64,000 nucleotides of DNA. Origin: Clostridiales bacterium. GTDB lineage: Bacteria > Bacillota > Clostridia > Lachnospirales > Lachnospiraceae. The notes under the pieces were generated by a model. That model was given only the letters and a program-made list of their open reading frames with translations. It was not told the origin of the DNA and did no database searches. This document shows, piece after piece, positions 51,640-59,492 of this stretch. The translations under genes were made by a program, and so were the position numbers. How positions within the stretch are numbered: position 1 is the stretch's first letter; each line of letters begins with the position of its first letter. The stretch is from NCBI GenBank assembly GCA_012519695.1, contig JAAYPT010000013.1, positions 62,001 to 126,000 on the forward strand, in the 5' to 3' direction.

Positions 51640-52482
51640 ATGGATATTTTTAAGCTTGGAGACAAGATCCTTGCACTTCTTGAGGCGGTGTTTGGGTTTT
51701 GGAACAATCAGATATCCCTGGTCTTTGCAATGCTTGGACAGTCACCGGTCAGTTTCAAGGGCGGAGGTCCTTGGGCAGTTATTGAGGGTATTGAGCCGGT
51801 CTTTGTAGCGGTCGGTTCATCCCTCGTTGTGCTGTTCTTTGTTATCGGTTTCTGCTCGGAAAGCATAGATGTAAAAGATGAGATGAGGTTTGAGTCTATA
51901 TTTCGTATGCTTATCCGACTGGGACTTGCAGAATGGTTTGTTGCAAATAATGTCACGATTATGAAAGCATTTTTTACTTCCATAGGAAATCTGGTGGGAC
52001 TTATATCTGCCGGGACAACGACGCAGCTAGCCATTGACAGTACACAGGCAGATATCATTAAGGGACTTGGATTTGGTGAAAGTTTAGTAATGCTGATACT
52101 TACAGCTTTGCTTGCAATCATCATTATTATCTGTGGATTCTTTATTATCTACACAGTGTATTTCAGGTTCTTAAAGATACTGATCATTGTGCCGCTCGGT
52201 GCGATTGCCTGTTCCACGATGGCAGGAAACAGAATGGTCAGCCATACAATGGCTACCTACTGCAAATATTTCCTGTCATGTGTGTTTGAGGCAGTAACGA
52301 TGGCACTTGCGATTGTGGTATGTAATGCATTTATCAATGCAGGACTTCCGGCATTTACAGGAAGTTATGCTGACTGGGCACAGACACTTATATATCTGTG
52401 TGAAATGACATTTACGATAGCAATGACTGTCGGAAGTGTGAAGGGTGCACAGACACTTACAAGCAAGGCATTTGGATTATAG
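51640..52482 (+). CDS. VirB6/TrbL-like channel protein
   Basis: The 280-residue protein has about six membrane helices, including VFVAVGSSLVVLFFVIGF, LVMLILTALLAIIIIICGFFIIYTVYF and IPLGAIACSTMAG-type segments. Its position after the pilin and before PrgI and VirB4 matches TrbL/VirB6 proteins of Tn1549-like elements. AAAGAGGTGAAT precedes the start. It would form the inner-membrane pore. Confidence 0.82.
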   Translation: MDIFKLGDKILALLEAVFGFWNNQISLVFAMLGQSPVSFKGGGPWAVIEGIEPVFVAVGSSLVVLFFVIGFCSESIDVKDEMRFESIFRMLIRLGLAEWFVANNVTIMKAFFTSIGNLVGLISAGTTTQLAIDSTQADIIKGLGFGESLVMLILTALLAIIIIICGFFIIYTVYFRFLKILIIVPLGAIACSTMAGNRMVSHTMATYCKYFLSCVFEAVTMALAIVVCNAFINAGLPAFTGSYADWAQTLIYLCEMTFTIAMTVGSVKGAQTLTSKAFGL

Positions 52483-52494
52483 AAGGAGGCAGAA

Positions 52495-52905
52495 ATGGAT
52501 AATGAAAAGAAACAGGTTACTTATAATTCAAGCATAACCGGAGAAACGCAGGTGACATTTGATATCCAGCAGTATATGAATAACAGTGCAATGTTTATTG
52601 GTCTTATGTGTAATGAAGATGGATATGAGGAGCCTTTTGGGGATGTGACTGTGAATTTGTCGGTTGCAGCACCAAATTACTGCGGATATCTGAATGTGAA
52701 TGACATGCCGGATATTGAAAAGTTTATTACAGACAATGACATTGGAGAGTTTACAGGATTCACGCAAAGGAGTGGTTTCTGCGAATATCCGCTTTATCTG
52801 TTCAATGTAGATAAGCTTAGAGAACTGTGTCCGGATGGAATGGATAAGTATGAGGCGAATATTGGAATGACAAGAAAGCCGGAGACAAAGGATTTATCAA
52901 GATAG
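52495..52905 (+). CDS. DUF4313-like protein
   Basis: The 136-residue soluble protein has VTVNLSVAAPNYCGYLNVNDMPDIEKFITDNDIGEFTGFTQRSGFCEYPLYLFNVDKLREL, a pattern I associate with DUF4313 of conjugative elements. No membrane segment is present. It is in line with the channel operon (AAGGAGG site), and the PrgI-like gene follows after 12 bases. The role is unknown. Confidence 0.6.
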   Translation: MDNEKKQVTYNSSITGETQVTFDIQQYMNNSAMFIGLMCNEDGYEEPFGDVTVNLSVAAPNYCGYLNVNDMPDIEKFITDNDIGEFTGFTQRSGFCEYPLYLFNVDKLRELCPDGMDKYEANIGMTRKPETKDLSR

Positions 52906-52917
52906 GAGGCAGGGACA

Positions 52918-53430
52918 ATGGTGATCGAAGTAAACAAGGATATTGACCGCTATCAGGAATCGGTTGCGATGGGACTTACTGCAAGGCAGCTTATATTTTC
53001 CATTGCAAGCGTAGTAGTCGGTGGCGGTATCGTCCTTCTTCTTTACAAGTATATCGGTCTTACGGGTTCTGCTTATGTGGCAATTCCCTGTGTGGCACCG
53101 ATTGCACTTGGCGGATTCTATTCCTTTAACGGGATGAATTTCTACGAGTATATGGGAAAGAAGCTGCATTTTATGTTTGGGAACAGGACACTTACCTATG
53201 TATCAACAGAGGGAGAGCCTGCAATAAAGCAGTTAGAAGCAGAACAGAATGAACAGGTAAAGAAGAAAGGCAGAAAGGCTGAACCGGAGACTGTAACAGC
53301 TGATTCGGCTGTAAAGAAGCAGGAGGAGTTTGAAGCAATGAAGAAAAAGACGAGAAACATGCTGCTTGGACTTGTCGCAGTCATTGTTGCGATAGCAGCT
53401 GGTATTGCAGCATATAAGGCAATGCATTAG
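52918..53430 (+). CDS. PrgI/VirB3-like membrane protein
   Basis: The 170-residue protein contains two close membrane helices (about 25-70: ARQLIFSIASVVVGGGIVLLLYKYIGLTGSAYVAIPCVAPIALGG). A conserved YEYMGKKLHFMF segment, a charged linker and a third C-terminal helix follow. PrgI proteins are VirB3 analogues and sit directly before VirB4-type genes, as here. Confidence 0.88.
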   Translation: MVIEVNKDIDRYQESVAMGLTARQLIFSIASVVVGGGIVLLLYKYIGLTGSAYVAIPCVAPIALGGFYSFNGMNFYEYMGKKLHFMFGNRTLTYVSTEGEPAIKQLEAEQNEQVKKKGRKAEPETVTADSAVKKQEEFEAMKKKTRNMLLGLVAVIVAIAAGIAAYKAMH

Positions 53431-53445
53431 AAACGAATAGTATCT

Positions 53446-53494
53446 GACCGCAAGGTCGGGAACATAGCCCGCAGGGTGAAGTTCCCGGCGGGCT
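53446..53494 (+). promoter_or_regulatory. Pseudoknot-capable hairpin region before virB4
   Basis: A hairpin gacc-gcaa-ggtc (53446-53457) is followed by stem 1 gggaac/gttccc (53458-53463, 53481-53486). The interleaved stem 2 is agcccgc/gcgggct (53466-53472, 53488-53494). The order makes an H-type pseudoknot. Alone, stem 2 looks like a terminator. It shares ACCGCAAGG and GGAACA-x-AGCCCG with the leader at 32889. No gene lies here. Confidence 0.45.
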
Positions 53495-53522
53495 TTCATT
53501 ATAAGAAAGCGAGGTTAGAGAC

Positions 53523-55904
53523 ATGGGTTTATTTACAGACGGATTTAAGTTATTAAAGAAGGCGAGTGAGCCTTTGTATAAGACACCTAAATCCATTCAG
53601 GAAACCATAGAGATTATGGCGGTGGCTGAAAACGGCATTTTTGAAGTAAGCAAAAATAAGTATTCCAAATGCTACCGCTTTCAGGACATCAATTACACGA
53701 CAGCAACCGAGGATGAGCAGATCGGTATTTTCGAGAGATACTGTAAGTTCTTAAATTCGCTGGACTGTAATTATAAGATTACGATCAACAATAAGAACAA
53801 AAACATGGATGACCTCCGTGATAAGGTTCTGATTGCTGAGAAAAACGATGGCTTCAATAATTATAGAAGTATCTACAATGACATCATTGAGGAGAAGATT
53901 ATTGAGGGCAGACAGGGGATTGAGCAGGAGAGATACCTGACAATCACGATTGAGAGAAAGAACTTTGAGGAGGCGAAGGCACAGTTTGCAACCCTTGAGG
54001 CAACGATACACAAGGCTTTCATTGAGCTTGGTGCAGAGATTGTACCACTTAATGGCAATGAGAGACTGAAAGTGCTCTATGACTATTATCATCTTGGAGA
54101 TGAGGGCAGCTTTGATTTTGATATTAAGAAGGCAAAGAAGGTCGGAGCAGATTTTAAGAATGATCTGTGTAATGGAATGGTGAAATATTTTCCAGATCAT
54201 TTTGAGGATGAGAGTAAATTCTGCAAGGCACTTTTTATCAAGAAGTATCCGAGCAGTTTATCAGACAGATTCATCAATGAGATTACTTCTCTTCCAGTCC
54301 ATTCTATTACAAGCATTGATGTAGTGCCTGTGCCAAAGGATTTAACTACTAAGGTGCTTCAGAAAAAGTACCTTGGTATCGAGTCGGATATCATCAAACA
54401 GCAGAGAATCCGTAATAAGAACAATGATTTTTCTACGGAAATCTCGTATGCAAAGAGAACGGAGAAAAAGGAGATTGAAGAAATTATGGATGATGTTCGT
54501 GAGAATGACCAGTGCCTTTTCTTCGTGGGAGTTACTATTATTCTTATGGCAGAGAGCAAAAAAGAGCTTGATAGCGTCTGTGAGACAGTGGAGACTATCG
54601 GAAAGCGTAACAGCTGTACGATTGATACGCACTACTTAAAGCAGAGGGAAGCACTTAATACAGCACTTCCGATTGGCGTAAGACAGGTGGAGACAATGCG
54701 TACACTTCTTACCCAGTCGCTTGCGGTACTTATGCCATTTAATGTGCAGGAGCTTAATGACAGCACTGGCAATTATTATGGTATCAACCAGATTAGTAAG
54801 AATGTGAATATCGGTAACAGAAAGAAGCTCATCAATGGAAATGGCTTTGTATTTGGTGTGCCGGGTTCCGGTAAATCCTTCTTCTGCAAGATGGAAATGG
54901 GCAGCGTATTCTTGTCGGGAGATGATGAAATAATCGTCATAGATCCAATGAACGAATACTTTGATATTGCTGAGACTTATGGTGGAACAGTGGTAAATAT
55001 GTCCACCTATACGGATAACTATGTGAATCCGCTGGAGATGGATGTATGGAGCCTTGATCCGAATGATTCCAAGGGAATGGTAAGAGAAAAGGGCGAGTTC
55101 ATGCTTGGTCTTTGTGAGCAGTGCATCGGTGACAGCTTAAATTCAAGACAGAAGTCAATCATCGACCGCTGTGTGAGAAAACTGTATATCGACATTGCAA
55201 GGAGCAAAGAGAAGTATATCCCGGTAATGAGTGATTTTTACGATATTCTCATGGCACAGCCGGAGGACGAGGCAAAGGACATTGCACTGTCACTAGAGCT
55301 TTTCGTAAATGGTTCCCTAAATATCTTCAATCACCAGACAAATGTGGATGTGGATAACAGATTCACAGTATATGGCATCAGGGACTTAGGTACAGAGCTT
55401 AGTCCTATCACAATGCTTGTTATGATGGAGTCCATTCAGAACAGAATTGTTGAGAATGGTAAGCGAGGCAAGGCAACATGGCTCTATATTGATGAATTCC
55501 ACGTCCTGCTTAATTCGGAGTATTCTGCAAAATATTTGCAGCAGCTCTGGAAGAAAGTAAGAAAGCAGGGAGGTCTTTGTACCGGTATCACGCAGAATGT
55601 GGTTGATCTGTTACAGAACTACACTGCAACAACGATGCTTGCAAACTCTGAGTTCGTGGCACTCTTAAAGCAGGCGAATACAGATAGTTCCAAGATGGCG
55701 GAGGTTATCGGGGTATCAGAGGCACAGCTTCGGTTCGTAACTAATACCTCATCTGGAATGGGACTTATTAAGTGTGGTTCGGTGGTGATTCCGTTTGATA
55801 ATCAGATTAGTAAGGATACAGACCTTTACAGGCTGTATAACACCAATATTCACGAGAAGATTGCAGAACAGAAGAAACGTGAAATGCAGAATAATGTCGA
55901 ATAA
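53523..55904 (+). CDS. VirB4-type conjugation ATPase
   Basis: The 793-residue protein powers pilus and channel assembly. Walker A is GVPGSGKS (445-452, Lys451), Walker B is TWLYIDEFHVLL, and the family block GLCTGITQNVVDLLQNYTATTMLANSEFV is present. The N-terminal half is the CagE/TrbE-like region. GCGAGG lies before the start. It is the largest complete transfer gene and marks the element as self-transmissible by a type IV channel. Confidence 0.95.
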   Translation: MGLFTDGFKLLKKASEPLYKTPKSIQETIEIMAVAENGIFEVSKNKYSKCYRFQDINYTTATEDEQIGIFERYCKFLNSLDCNYKITINNKNKNMDDLRDKVLIAEKNDGFNNYRSIYNDIIEEKIIEGRQGIEQERYLTITIERKNFEEAKAQFATLEATIHKAFIELGAEIVPLNGNERLKVLYDYYHLGDEGSFDFDIKKAKKVGADFKNDLCNGMVKYFPDHFEDESKFCKALFIKKYPSSLSDRFINEITSLPVHSITSIDVVPVPKDLTTKVLQKKYLGIESDIIKQQRIRNKNNDFSTEISYAKRTEKKEIEEIMDDVRENDQCLFFVGVTIILMAESKKELDSVCETVETIGKRNSCTIDTHYLKQREALNTALPIGVRQVETMRTLLTQSLAVLMPFNVQELNDSTGNYYGINQISKNVNIGNRKKLINGNGFVFGVPGSGKSFFCKMEMGSVFLSGDDEIIVIDPMNEYFDIAETYGGTVVNMSTYTDNYVNPLEMDVWSLDPNDSKGMVREKGEFMLGLCEQCIGDSLNSRQKSIIDRCVRKLYIDIARSKEKYIPVMSDFYDILMAQPEDEAKDIALSLELFVNGSLNIFNHQTNVDVDNRFTVYGIRDLGTELSPITMLVMMESIQNRIVENGKRGKATWLYIDEFHVLLNSEYSAKYLQQLWKKVRKQGGLCTGITQNVVDLLQNYTATTMLANSEFVALLKQANTDSSKMAEVIGVSEAQLRFVTNTSSGMGLIKCGSVVIPFDNQISKDTDLYRLYNTNIHEKIAEQKKREMQNNVE

Positions 55905-55912
55905 AGTTGATA

Positions 55913-55969
55913 GAGGTCGCAATTTGCGACCTCAAAGCATAGCCATCCGGGAAGCTGGGTGGCTGTTTT
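55913..55969 (+). terminator. Two hairpins between virB4 and the NlpC/P60 gene
   Basis: A 10-base inverted repeat gaggtcgcaa/ttgcgacctc (55913-55933) and a second hairpin agccatcc/gggtggct (55941-55964) followed by GTTTTG. They may reduce read-through or give RNA stability. The next ribosome site is 14 bases further on. Confidence 0.45.
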
Positions 55970-55997
55970 GCATTTTGAGTGAAAGAAGGTGAGAACA

Positions 55998-57920
55998 TTG
56001 AAGATAAAGAAAGTGGATGACAAGCCGATGGTCATTCACACCAAGGAGAAAGCCAAGATTCATGCTCACGAGCCAAAGGGTGCCAAGATAAAGGGCAGCA
56101 ATATCTATACAGTAGAGAGAGGTCCTAAGACTATCGGTGCAAAGGTATCTGATGATAAAAAGAAGTCCTATCGCAAGAGTACCATTCATCAGTCGGAGCC
56201 GAAGAATAAGGGATTATCAAGATTCAAGCGAAACCTTAAAGAATCCAACACTTCCATCAAGACCAAGAACACGAATCTTCACATTGCAGGAAGAACTGGA
56301 GCACTTGCAGCCGGGGCAGTAACAGAGCAGGTAGAAGGTGGGCATGAGGTATCGCAGGCAGCATATCTTGCATATGAAGCAAGCCGCCCTGTTACCGGAA
56401 CTGCTTCTAAGGGTGCAGCACTTTTCAGGAAAAAGGCGGCAGCCGAGGCAAAGAAGCGTATCAAGAAGGTAGAGGCAGGAAAGAAGCTGGCAAAAAAGAC
56501 AGCAAAGAAAGCTGCCAAAGATACAGCCAAGGCGGTAGCTAAAGAGACGGCAAAAGAAACAGCGAAGACTACTGCCAAGGTTGCTACGAAAACTGCGACA
56601 AAGGCAGCTGCTACGGCGGCAGGAACAGCGGTTGCACCGGGAGTAGGAACTGCAATCGGCATGGCAGCCGGATATGCTGCAGGTGTGTCCATAGAGGTCA
56701 AGGATGAAAAGATGACCAACCGGAGCAGGAAGATAAAATTCTTTCTGGATAAGATGAAAGCACAGGAGAATCAGACAGATAGCGTGGCAAAGCTGGTAAA
56801 GGATCTGATTGTGCGAAAAGCGATTACCTGGGTAAAGGCAGCTGCACCGATTATCGGACTGGTGCTGTTGTTACTTGTTCTTGTAGTTGCCATGATTGCG
56901 GTTCCGGTTATAGCGGTGATAGCAATCCTTTACAATTCTCCATTTGCTTTATTCCTGCCACCACTTGAATCAGGAGATACAGTACAGACTGTAACGAGTG
57001 CCTATGTGCAGGAGTTTAACCGGGATGTTAATACGAAAGTGAATGAGCATACCGGATATGACCTTGGAGAGCTTGTATATGTGGATTATGAAGGTATGGA
57101 AGAAAACCCAAGCAATTACTATGACATCATGGCAGTCTATATGGTCAAGCATGGTGTCGGAGATACAGCAACAGTCATGAATGATACTTCAAAAGGCTGG
57201 CTGCAGGCAGTTGTAAATGATATGTGTTCATACACCACAAGCACCGGAACAAAGGATGTGGAAGAAACGGATGCAGACGGCAATGTAACTACTGTCACAA
57301 AGTCGGTTCTGTATGTGAATGTCACACTAAAATCGTACAGGGATATGATTTCGGTCTATGGATTTAATTCTGATCAGGTGGAAATGCTTGAGCAGATCAT
57401 GAGTCCGGAGTTTATGGGACAGCTTGGATATGCCGGAAGCGGAAGTGGCGGCGGAGGCGGAAGTCCTGGAGTAAGCTCCATGACTGAGGATGAAATCAAT
57501 GCCATCCTAAACGGAATTACAGACAGCAGGCAGAAAACAGTCTGCTCCTATGCACTTCACAGAGTTGGCTTCCCTTATAGTCAGGATTTAAGAGACAGCG
57601 GTAACTATTATGACTGCAGCTCCTTAGCCTATTATTCATGGAAGGATGCAGGCGTGGATATTAGTTTCGGCGGTGCAACCACAGCGGCAGCGGAGGCACA
57701 GGGACTGGATGAAGCCGGAAAGACAGTCTCCTTTGATGAGTTACAGCCGGGAGACCTTATCTTCTACAGTTTTACAAGCAACGGAAGATATAAGAACATC
57801 AGCCATGTGGCAGTATATGTCGGAAATGGCAAGGTGGTAGAGGCACTTAATGAAAGTCTTGGTGTGGTCTACAGGGATGTGGCAAGCACAGGAAAGATTG
57901 TTGTGATTGGAAGACCATAA
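55998..57920 (+). CDS. NlpC/P60 cell-wall hydrolase of the conjugation channel
   Basis: I choose TTG 55998 (AAGAAGGTGAG upstream); GTG 55989 is also in frame. The 640-residue product has a basic cytoplasmic part and a Lys/Ala/Thr-rich repeat (about 150-205, with repeated KKTAKKAAKD-like units). A small glycine zipper-like part, a membrane helix (IIGLVLLLLVLVVAMIAVPVIAVIAIL) and an outside domain follow. The C-terminal NlpC/P60 domain has Cys540 (YDCSSLAYYSW) and His603 (ISHVAVYVG). It cuts wall peptides to let the channel pass, like Tn916 Orf14. Confidence 0.88.
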   Translation: MKIKKVDDKPMVIHTKEKAKIHAHEPKGAKIKGSNIYTVERGPKTIGAKVSDDKKKSYRKSTIHQSEPKNKGLSRFKRNLKESNTSIKTKNTNLHIAGRTGALAAGAVTEQVEGGHEVSQAAYLAYEASRPVTGTASKGAALFRKKAAAEAKKRIKKVEAGKKLAKKTAKKAAKDTAKAVAKETAKETAKTTAKVATKTATKAAATAAGTAVAPGVGTAIGMAAGYAAGVSIEVKDEKMTNRSRKIKFFLDKMKAQENQTDSVAKLVKDLIVRKAITWVKAAAPIIGLVLLLLVLVVAMIAVPVIAVIAILYNSPFALFLPPLESGDTVQTVTSAYVQEFNRDVNTKVNEHTGYDLGELVYVDYEGMEENPSNYYDIMAVYMVKHGVGDTATVMNDTSKGWLQAVVNDMCSYTTSTGTKDVEETDADGNVTTVTKSVLYVNVTLKSYRDMISVYGFNSDQVEMLEQIMSPEFMGQLGYAGSGSGGGGGSPGVSSMTEDEINAILNGITDSRQKTVCSYALHRVGFPYSQDLRDSGNYYDCSSLAYYSWKDAGVDISFGGATTAAAEAQGLDEAGKTVSFDELQPGDLIFYSFTSNGRYKNISHVAVYVGNGKVVEALNESLGVVYRDVASTGKIVVIGRP

Positions 57921-57970
57921 CAGAAAATTTGCGGAGAGGGCATAGTCCCTCTCTGAGACTGGAGGTAAGA

Positions 57971-58867
57971 ATGGATTTAAAAGATATGATACTGGTAACA
58001 GAAAACGACAGGGGAACAGAGATAAATATGCTGATGACTCTGGATGATTATAAGAGTTTTATAGCAATTGATGACATGTCAGAGCTTGCAGACCATCTGT
58101 TGCAGCTTGGAAGGACACTTGGTGAAGCAGATAACTTCACAGAGTATTACAGGGCAGCAAATGTAACTGTATCTGCGAGATTCTGTCTGGATGATATTCA
58201 GCTGGGACACTTTCTTCAGGGACTTTATAACGATTCCAAAGAAATTCGGTTTGATAAAGAAGCCAGTTCTTCTGAATGTGTTGCAAAGCTTAAGGAGATT
58301 GGAATGACCGATAAGGGCTGGGTGGATGATTTTAACCTGCATTATGAAAGTGTGGACAGATTATTTGAAAGGGGACAGACATTCCATAACTTCAATGACC
58401 ATGATTACATGGTGCTTGAAGCATTATCACCAAGGAATCTTGTGGTGATGGATATGAAGTCAGGTTCCCTTACAATCGCCCTTGGTGCGACAGAGTATAA
58501 GCGTTATCACAAGGATGAGAAGCCTACAAAGGACAATACCACAATCGGGGTATCGTGGGAGCATGGCATTTATCTTGGTTCCACACTCTCAACCACGAAT
58601 TTCAAGGCATACAAGAGGGAGTATGGTACACCGGAAAAGATAGAGGATATCTATGATTACAGGGCAAAGCTAAAGCAGAAGTTCTATTTTTATCAGGATA
58701 TGTCAAAGGATGATGATGTGCCAAAGAAACTGCAGAATGATTTCCTTCACCAGATGTATGAGGATTTCGGAACGATTGAAGAGGACTGTTTTTACGACAG
58801 GTTGGAAGATGGAAAGTACGATGAGGGCTTTAAGGAAAGACAGGTAAAGGAAGAAAAGAGCCGATGA
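57971..58867 (+). CDS. Conserved element protein, unknown function
   Basis: ATG 57971 follows GGAGGTAAGA; the longer frame from 57929 has no site. The 298-residue acidic protein contains TLDDYKSFIAIDDMSELADHLLQLGR and DHDYMVLEALSPRNLVVMDMKSG, without membrane segments or catalytic motifs that I know. A hairpin gagaggg/ccctctc lies just upstream (57935-57955). It is followed by a DpnD/PcfM-like gene, so it is probably part of the accessory block of the transfer operon. Confidence 0.6.
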   Translation: MDLKDMILVTENDRGTEINMLMTLDDYKSFIAIDDMSELADHLLQLGRTLGEADNFTEYYRAANVTVSARFCLDDIQLGHFLQGLYNDSKEIRFDKEASSSECVAKLKEIGMTDKGWVDDFNLHYESVDRLFERGQTFHNFNDHDYMVLEALSPRNLVVMDMKSGSLTIALGATEYKRYHKDEKPTKDNTTIGVSWEHGIYLGSTLSTTNFKAYKREYGTPEKIEDIYDYRAKLKQKFYFYQDMSKDDDVPKKLQNDFLHQMYEDFGTIEEDCFYDRLEDGKYDEGFKERQVKEEKSR

Positions 58868-58894
58868 TGAGATTTTTACAGGAGGCGATATCAT

Positions 58895-59113
58895 ATGGAA
58901 CAGGAATTTGATGTTGAGATAAAAGAAGTGCTTTCACGAGTACAGAAAGTAAAGGCAGAGTCGCTTGACGATGCCATTAATAAGGCAATGGATATGTATT
59001 ATGCAGAGCAGATAGTCCTTGGAGCAGAGGACATGAAGGGAGTTGATTTTGCGCCTATCAGCGAAGGTCAGCTCCCTTCTTCATTAAAAGAAAACGGAGG
59101 AAAAGCAAGATGA
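58895..59113 (+). CDS. DpnD/PcfM-like small protein
   Basis: The 72-residue acidic protein has EFDVEIKEVLSRVQKVKAESLDDAINKAMDMYYAEQIVLGAEDMKGVDFAPI, the compact beta-alpha pattern of the DpnD/PcfM family found in conjugative elements. CAGGAGGCGA precedes ATG 58895. It overlaps the next gene by four bases (ATGA). Biochemical role unknown. Confidence 0.75.
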   Translation: MEQEFDVEIKEVLSRVQKVKAESLDDAINKAMDMYYAEQIVLGAEDMKGVDFAPISEGQLPSSLKENGGKAR

Positions 59114-59478
59114 AAAGTGATTCAACAACAGTAATTAAGAACATGGAGTTTTTAGTAAAGGAACTTCATAAGGAGTGGGACAGATCGGGTGCTTCTAAGG
59201 CATCCGTTATTATTTCCCTTGAGGAAGTAGATGGTATCAATGATAAGTTAAAAGAGATTATCTATCAGACACAGAAGTCAGTCGATGAGGATGAGCTGAC
59301 CTTTAAACAGAGCATTGCAAAGTCAAAGGAGTGCTATGTGCTTCTTCGTGTGGTGCGTAAGATTGCAAAGAAAAAGGATAAATGCGAAAAACAGGCAATC
59401 GACAATGAATTTGCAATCGAGCTGGATAAGGATGAGTTAAAGCTATTTAAGGGATTGTTTGCAGAGATGTTTAAGTAG
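59110..59478 (+). CDS. Small helical protein, unknown function
   Basis: The 122-residue protein starts at ATG 59110 within ATGA, coupled to the PcfM-like gene (CGGAGGAAAAG upstream). It is charged and helical, without recognisable motifs. The large methyltransferase/helicase gene follows after 14 bases. Confidence 0.55.
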   Translation: MKSDSTTVIKNMEFLVKELHKEWDRSGASKASVIISLEEVDGINDKLKEIIYQTQKSVDEDELTFKQSIAKSKECYVLLRVVRKIAKKKDKCEKQAIDNEFAIELDKDELKLFKGLFAEMFK

Positions 59479-59492
59479 AGGAGGACAAAGGT

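Noticed and set aside
53751-54200. Antisense ORF of 149 codons in virB4
   Set aside because: Shadow of a strongly coding forward frame, Leu/Ile-rich, no ribosome site.
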